Source: Ornithinibacillus scapharcae TW25 (GTDB lineage: Bacteria > Bacillota > Bacilli > Bacillales > Amphibacillaceae). Taken from it: 64,000 bases of DNA. A program made the position numbers and the translations under genes. Location: NCBI RefSeq assembly GCF_000190475.1, contig NZ_AEWH01000060.1:28532-92531 (forward strand), given 5' to 3'. This document shows positions 60,173 to 64,000 of this stretch, piece after piece (the first letter of the stretch is position 1; each line of letters begins with the position of its first letter). Below the pieces are notes generated by a model that was given only the letters and a program-made list of their open reading frames with translations, had not been told where the DNA came from and did no database searches.

Positions 60173-60898
60173 TTAAATTTGTGACAATGCAGCTTCATCA
60201 GCAATAATTGTTACATCAGGATGCTTGTGGAGAATGGATGCAGGAAAATTTTCTGTAATTTCGCCGTTTAATAATCTTGCCACTGTCTCCGCCTTCGCCT
60301 CACCTGAAACTAGTAAAACGATTTTTTTACTCTCCATAATGGTTTCAATTCCAGCAGTAATTGCTTGTGTCGGTACTTCATCAATAGAGGAGAAGAAACG
60401 AGCATTGGCATTACGTGTGGATTCATCTAGTTCAACAACATGTGTACGACTAGAAAAAGCTGTCCCTGGTTCATTAAAACCAATATGGCCATTTAAACCA
60501 ATTCCAAGTACCTGCATGTCTATTGCTCCATTTTCCTTAATTAGTTCTTCATATTGTAAAACTTCTTCTTCTAGATCCTTCGCTATTCCATTGGGAACAT
60601 GCGTGTTATTTTTTTGAATATTAATATGATCAAAAAAATTGCTATCCATAAAATAACGATAGCTATTCGGATCATTTCCTTCTAAACCTACATATTCATC
60701 CAAATTAAAGGTTGTCACATTGTCAAAGGAAACTTTATTGGATTGATATTGCTCAATTAAGCATTTATATAGTCCCTCAGGTGTAGAGCCAGTCGCAAGT
60801 CCTAGTACAGGTTTTTCTGTTGAACGAACCACCGAAATGATCATTTCACAAGCTTTCTGACTCATTTCATCATAATCCTTAACACGAATAATGTTCAT
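60173..60898 (-). CDS. nagB: Glucosamine-6-phosphate deaminase
   Basis: It converts glucosamine-6-phosphate to fructose-6-phosphate and ammonia, completing amino-sugar breakdown. I start at ATG 60898 (MNIIRVKDYDEMSQKA), behind AAGGGGAATAAC; an in-frame upstream codon would overlap nagA. The product (241 residues) shows GLATGSTPEGLYKCL, NLDEYVGL, LGIGLNGHIGFNEPG and the catalytic HVVELDEST region. It begins 4 bases after nagA. Confidence 0.96.
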   Translation of the reverse strand: MNIIRVKDYDEMSQKACEMIISVVRSTEKPVLGLATGSTPEGLYKCLIEQYQSNKVSFDNVTTFNLDEYVGLEGNDPNSYRYFMDSNFFDHINIQKNNTHVPNGIAKDLEEEVLQYEELIKENGAIDMQVLGIGLNGHIGFNEPGTAFSSRTHVVELDESTRNANARFFSSIDEVPTQAITAGIETIMESKKIVLLVSGEAKAETVARLLNGEITENFPASILHKHPDVTIIADEAALSQI

Positions 60899-60902
60899 TT
60901 TG

Positions 60903-62084
60903 TTATTCCCCTTCATAAGCAATTTTTCCGCGGCAATATGTTTGTTTAATCGTAAAATCTGGATCAATTAGTAAAATATCAGCATCTTTGCCTATAGAAA
61001 TACTCCCTTTACGATCAAATACGTCAAGTTGTTTTGCAGGATTAACACTAGCCATCGTTATAATATCTTGAATATCTACTCCAGGTATTTTCAGCATTTG
61101 CTTGATACCATCAGCCATTTTTAATATACTTCCTGCCAATGTTCCATCGCTAAGCACTGCACGCTCGCCATCTACCGATACCATTTGTCCGCCAAGGTCA
61201 TATGTACCAGCTTGAAGACACTTAGCTCGCATAGCATCCGTAATAAGTATGATTCTTTCACTACCCATATTTTTGAATATAAGCTCAAGCATTTCTGGAG
61301 CAACATGTATACCATCAGCAATTAACTCCGCACGTAGCTCCTCCAGTAGAAAAGCAGCACCTACGACCCCAATATCACGATGATGAATTCCTGTCATCGC
61401 GTTACATAAGTGTGTTACCTGATTGACACCATAGGAGACAGCCTGTTTCATACCAGCAAAATCAATCGCAGTATGACCTGCAGATACATTTACCCCATTT
61501 TCAGCTAGGTGGCGGATAAAACTACCATCTTCATCATGCTCAGGTGCCATCGTAATGGTCTTTATATTATTATTAGATAGTTTTTGCCATTTATCAAATA
61601 AATCCTTATTCGGCTTATGGATATGCTCTAATGGCTGTGCACCTTTTTTGCTCTCTTCAATAAATGGTCCTTCCAGATGAATACCCACTATCTCTGCATA
61701 ACCAGGTTTTGCCTGATAGCTTGCGACATTTTGGAGCGCCCGTTCAATATTTTCTGGGGACTGGGTAATAGTTGTAGCTAAAAAGCTAGTAGTCCCTTCC
61801 TTCGGCAAAACTTGTGCAATCTTATCCAAGGCTTCTTCGGTTGCATCCATAACATCTGCACCGTTAGCACCATGGATGTGGCTATCGATGAAGCCAGGTA
61901 CAGCAGAAAGTCCTTGTCCATCAATAATTTTAAATCTACTAGGATAACTAGTAGGATTTTCATTTTTATGAAAGACACCTTTAATGATACCTTGCTCCAA
62001 TAAGAGGCTACCATCTGATATAATTTCATTTTCAAGATAAATCGTTACATCTTTTATAAGAACTGATTCTACTATGTCACTCAT
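60903..62084 (-). CDS. nagA: N-acetylglucosamine-6-phosphate deacetylase
   Basis: It hydrolyses GlcNAc-6-phosphate to glucosamine-6-phosphate for NagB, recycling wall and chitin sugars. The 393-residue amidohydrolase shows metal and substrate motifs PGFIDSHIHGANGADVMDA, GIHLEGPFIEESKKGAQ, VSAGHTAIDF, QVTHLCNAMTGI and ITDAMRAKC. No nagR-type regulator gene follows in this window. An inverted repeat (62248-62278) upstream could be an operator. Confidence 0.96.
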   Translation of the reverse strand: MSDIVESVLIKDVTIYLENEIISDGSLLLEQGIIKGVFHKNENPTSYPSRFKIIDGQGLSAVPGFIDSHIHGANGADVMDATEEALDKIAQVLPKEGTTSFLATTITQSPENIERALQNVASYQAKPGYAEIVGIHLEGPFIEESKKGAQPLEHIHKPNKDLFDKWQKLSNNNIKTITMAPEHDEDGSFIRHLAENGVNVSAGHTAIDFAGMKQAVSYGVNQVTHLCNAMTGIHHRDIGVVGAAFLLEELRAELIADGIHVAPEMLELIFKNMGSERIILITDAMRAKCLQAGTYDLGGQMVSVDGERAVLSDGTLAGSILKMADGIKQMLKIPGVDIQDIITMASVNPAKQLDVFDRKGSISIGKDADILLIDPDFTIKQTYCRGKIAYEGE

Positions 62085-62338
62085 ATATGTAAGTCCCTAC
62101 CCTTCTATTTCTACCATTTCAAAGTAGCACATGGCATTATGAATGTCCAGTTCATACCTTTCTTAGAGTAAGGGAGGGGTTATGGGAACGTGATGTTGTG
62201 CGCCTTCATAGTGTTCTTGGCAAATTTATCTTTCTATAATATGATGAGATTCTCTAATATGAAGCTCTCGCGAGAATCCCCTAAAGACCTAAAGAAGAGA
62301 CTGCTTTAGTTTGCAGTCTCCCCTTATTCATTAGCTAT
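62085..62338. other. nagA upstream region
   Basis: It contains the terminator of the 47-residue gene (62288-62320) and a 7-bp inverted repeat GATTCTC...GAGAATC (62248-62254 and 62272-62278) with a 17-base gap. On the minus strand TATTAT at about 62236-62241 is a possible -10. No coding sequence seen. Confidence 0.45.
62288..62320 (-). terminator. Terminator after the 47-residue gene
   Basis: GAGACTGC-aaactaaa-GCAGTCTC followed by TTCTTT on the minus strand. Confidence 0.75.
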
Positions 62339-62482
62339 TTACTTATTTTGTGTTATTGTCTTTTGATTGGTGAGTTCTTTGATTAATGTTTGTATTAACT
62401 CATCAGAAGAGCGGATTTTATTTTTTTCTGTGTCATCAATGATTCTTTTCATCATATTCTTAAAAAATTCACGTTCAACCAT
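62339..62482 (-). CDS. Small hypothetical protein, 47 aa
   Basis: Starting at ATG 62482, behind AAGGCGGTAATTT, the ORF encodes a highly charged helical peptide (MVEREFFKNMMKRIIDDTEK and onward). Upstream in-frame codons exist but lack a ribosome site. A terminator follows, so it looks like an independent gene. No family recognised. The size and helical character resemble small regulatory partners, but that is speculation. Confidence 0.55.
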   Translation of the reverse strand: MVEREFFKNMMKRIIDDTEKNKIRSSDELIQTLIKELTNQKTITQNK

Positions 62483-62576
62483 TAAATTACCGCCTTGATC
62501 ATGTGTTTTGGTTTTTATACAGCCTATCATACCATAAATCTATGAATATGATTATTAAAATCTTCTTACCTTTCTA

Positions 62577-63017
62577 TTACTTCCGTTTATTTTTGAGAAA
62601 TAATAGAAACATACATGCTGTTATTGCGCCAAATCCATCAATGAATACATCACCAATATAAGGCGTGCGATTTGGAGTTAAACCCTGATGCAATTCATCC
62701 ATAATAGCATATGCAATTGTTAAGGAAAACGAAACAGTAACTAACCTAAGTGCTCCCCAAGTGACGGTTTTACGAAATGCGAGATAAAAAAGTACTAATA
62801 AGATAAAAAATGCAGCAAAGTGCGCTCCTTTACGAATGAAGAACTCTATAACTCCATTGGTTCCTAATGCCTCTAGGCTTACTCTACTATGGTTATAGCT
62901 AAAATCAATCCAACCTAAAAATGGCTCTAGGAATGATAAATCAACTGTTTGGGAAAGCATAGGCTTAATATCTTGTTTTTCATATGGCTGTGCCGAAGCG
63001 TAAAAAATGATACTCAT
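62577..63017 (-). CDS. VanZ family membrane protein (N-terminus probably frameshifted)
   Basis: A 146-residue product with VanZ-like helices and the conserved segments FYASAQPYEKQDIKPML, GAHFAAFFILLVLFYL and AIMDELHQGLTPNRTPYIGDVFIDGFG. The family includes a teicoplanin-resistance protein but most members have no proven role. The true N-terminus seems to begin at ATG 63058 as MKKNYYYWLFPFAWM; it is put out of frame because the A run at 63049-63055 has seven bases where eight are needed. Confidence 0.85.
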   Translation of the reverse strand: MSIIFYASAQPYEKQDIKPMLSQTVDLSFLEPFLGWIDFSYNHSRVSLEALGTNGVIEFFIRKGAHFAAFFILLVLFYLAFRKTVTWGALRLVTVSFSLTIAYAIMDELHQGLTPNRTPYIGDVFIDGFGAITACMFLLFLKNKRK

Positions 63018-63209
63018 CCATGCGAAGGGAAATAGCCAATAATAATAATTTTTTTCATTTCTACATACCTGTCCAATCTATATGTTAACAAATGTGCTAA
63101 TTTTTCTTATGGAGGAGAAATAGTTTCTATTCTTTCCTGTAATAAGAAAATCACACCATCGTCGTTTCAGAGAATCTAATCTTACTAATTTCCCTAATTC
63201 TTAACGTAC

Positions 63210-63234
63210 AAAAAACCGTAGAATCCTACGGTTT
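63210..63234 (-). terminator. sinR terminator
   Basis: AAACCGTAGGATTCTACGGTTTTTT on the minus strand, an 8-10 bp stem with T tract 5 bases after the sinR stop. Confidence 0.88.
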
Positions 63235-63238
63235 AGGT

Positions 63239-63565
63239 TTAAGAGTCTTTATTTTTTCGCCATTGATTAAATTCAAGGAAATCTTTAAATTCTTGCTTAG
63301 ATACGCCTGATTCCATTGCTTCTCTCACGATTTGAAGCCACTCTGCATCTAGGCTATTTACTTCTATGTTTTCTTCATTTATTATTTCGTTAACAGAGAC
63401 GCCTAATACAGAACTAATTTTTTCAATAAATTGAATGGACGGGTTAGTTTGGAGGTTTCGTTCGATTGAACTTAAATATGATTTAGCTACATTTGCTTTT
63501 TCAGCAAGTTCCGAAATAGACATTTTTTTATCTTTACGTAATTGTTTAATTTTTTCTCCGATCAA
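63239..63565 (-). CDS. sinR: SinR-like biofilm master regulator
   Basis: SinR represses matrix operons until bound by SinI or SlrR. The 108-residue protein has an XRE-type HTH at 1-62 (MIGEKIKQLRKDKKMSISEL, ANVAKSYLSSIERNLQTNPS) and a C-terminal SinI-like helical hook (LDAEWLQIVREAMESGVSKQ then EFKDFLEFNQWRK) used for tetramerisation and SinI binding. A sinI-like gene lies 77 bases upstream on the same strand, matching the B. subtilis order sinI-sinR. Confidence 0.92.
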   Translation of the reverse strand: MIGEKIKQLRKDKKMSISELAEKANVAKSYLSSIERNLQTNPSIQFIEKISSVLGVSVNEIINEENIEVNSLDAEWLQIVREAMESGVSKQEFKDFLEFNQWRKNKDS

Positions 63566-63642
63566 GACGACTCACCTCTTTCAAGCGAATTATATCACAA
63601 AACAGGTGAGCAGTTCTATATAAAGTACATAGATATTTACAA

Positions 63643-63771
63643 TTATGTAAACCTTTTTGCCTCTTTTAGAAACAGTCTAATTTCTTCTATCGTCATACCC
63701 AACTCCTTCGCCTCCCTAATTAACAAGATCCACTCATAATCAAGGTCAATTTCTTTTAAGATCTTATTCAA
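63643..63771 (-). CDS. sinI: SinI-like anti-repressor, 42 aa
   Basis: A small gene starting at TTG 63771 behind GGGGGATAGGAC. The product has the SinI helical hook motif LDYEWILLIREAKELGMTIE and EIRLFLKEAKRF, closely parallel to the SinR C-terminus (LDAEWLQIVREAMESGVSK). It would bind SinR and prise apart its tetramer, relieving repression of biofilm genes. Too short and with a TTG start, it escapes simple ORF calling. It is slightly shorter than B. subtilis SinI. Confidence 0.88.
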   Translation of the reverse strand: MNKILKEIDLDYEWILLIREAKELGMTIEEIRLFLKEAKRFT

Positions 63772-64000
63772 TTGTCCTATCCCCCATTATTATCTATGTA
63801 ATCCAGCCATCCTAGCCAAAAGCTTGGATCTGTGACTTTGCGTCCCCACTTCACAATGGGTTTGCCTTTTAATAGATGGAAATTTATTGTAATACTATTA
63901 TACAAGATATTTACTAATATTAGGGTGTCTTTTTTTGTCGTCTGATAACTAGTTTTGTAGTTATTAAATACTAGTCTTATAAGCATTTATGTTACTAATA
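63772..64000. other. sinI upstream region
   Basis: No convincing gene. On the minus strand TATAAT (near 63898-63903) could be a -10 for sinI, but no good -35 is seen. A 69-codon frame reaching 63986 lacks a ribosome site. Confidence 0.35.

Noticed and set aside
63777-63986. 69-codon minus-strand ORF at the right edge
   Set aside because: No ribosome site, no family, and it overlaps the region where the sinI promoter should lie.

Overview
The window reads as a low-GC, Gram-positive Bacillaceae chromosome. The gene order follows the Bacillus subtilis blocks crh-whiA-yvcK-rapZ-trxB, yvoF-ppaX-yvoD-lgt-hprK, uvrBA, minJ-ctpB, ftsEX, cccB-prfB-secA-hpf, the late flagellar operon, comF, degSU and yvyE. 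Crh, HprK, CtsR control, SinI/SinR and bacillithiol synthesis also point to Bacillaceae. The very acidic extracellular linker of the cytochrome c551 fits a salt-tolerant relative such as Oceanobacillus, Virgibacillus or Gracilibacillus, but that is inference. Almost every gene is on the minus strand.

Layout. 0-2.1 kb: remnant of a prophage or integrative element (tail-end genes, a frameshifted tyrosine integrase) abutting the 3' end of tRNA-Arg(CCG). 2.2-6.2 kb: clpP behind a CtsR-controlled promoter, then crh, whiA, yvcK and rapZ (carbon flux and envelope control). 6.2-13.5 kb: a 51-bp tandem repeat, trxB, a TPR protein, then yvoF-ppaX-yvoD-lgt-hprK and yvlD. 13.6-19.7 kb: bshB2 and a YojF-like gene, then uvrA-uvrB with a likely LexA box. 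19.9-22.5 kb: a glycosyltransferase, a metallophosphoesterase and a YkoP-like gene resembling B. subtilis ykoN/ykoQ/ykoP. 22.6-28.7 kb: minJ, ctpB, a CwlO-like M23 hydrolase and ftsX-ftsE (division and wall hydrolysis). 28.7-40.7 kb: an accessory insertion between ftsE and cccB holding a LysM-L,D-transpeptidase, a chemoreceptor, a glycerate kinase and a compact four-gene operon of unrecognised function (membrane coiled-coil protein, TerB-like protein, coiled-coil protein, HNH-membrane protein). 40.7-46.1 kb: cccB, prfB with its programmed frameshift, secA and hpf. 46.3-54.1 kb: fliT, fliS, fliD, flaG, csrA, fliW, a DUF6470 gene, flgL, flgK, flgN, flgM and yvyF, with no flagellin gene at its usual place. 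54.1-60.1 kb: comFC, comFA, a DegV protein, degU, degS and yvyE. 60.2-64 kb: nagA-nagB, a small unknown gene, a VanZ protein and a sinI-sinR pair.

The most promising unexplained system is the four-gene operon at 34.86-40.47 kb; its architecture suggests a defence, stress or conflict module, but nothing in the window proves this. A second striking pattern concerns sequence quality. Six otherwise normal genes (yvoD, minJ, the M23 hydrolase, the L,D-transpeptidase, degS and the VanZ gene) are each put back in frame by adding one base, usually in an A/T run. That looks more like systematic homopolymer under-calling in the assembly than real gene decay.
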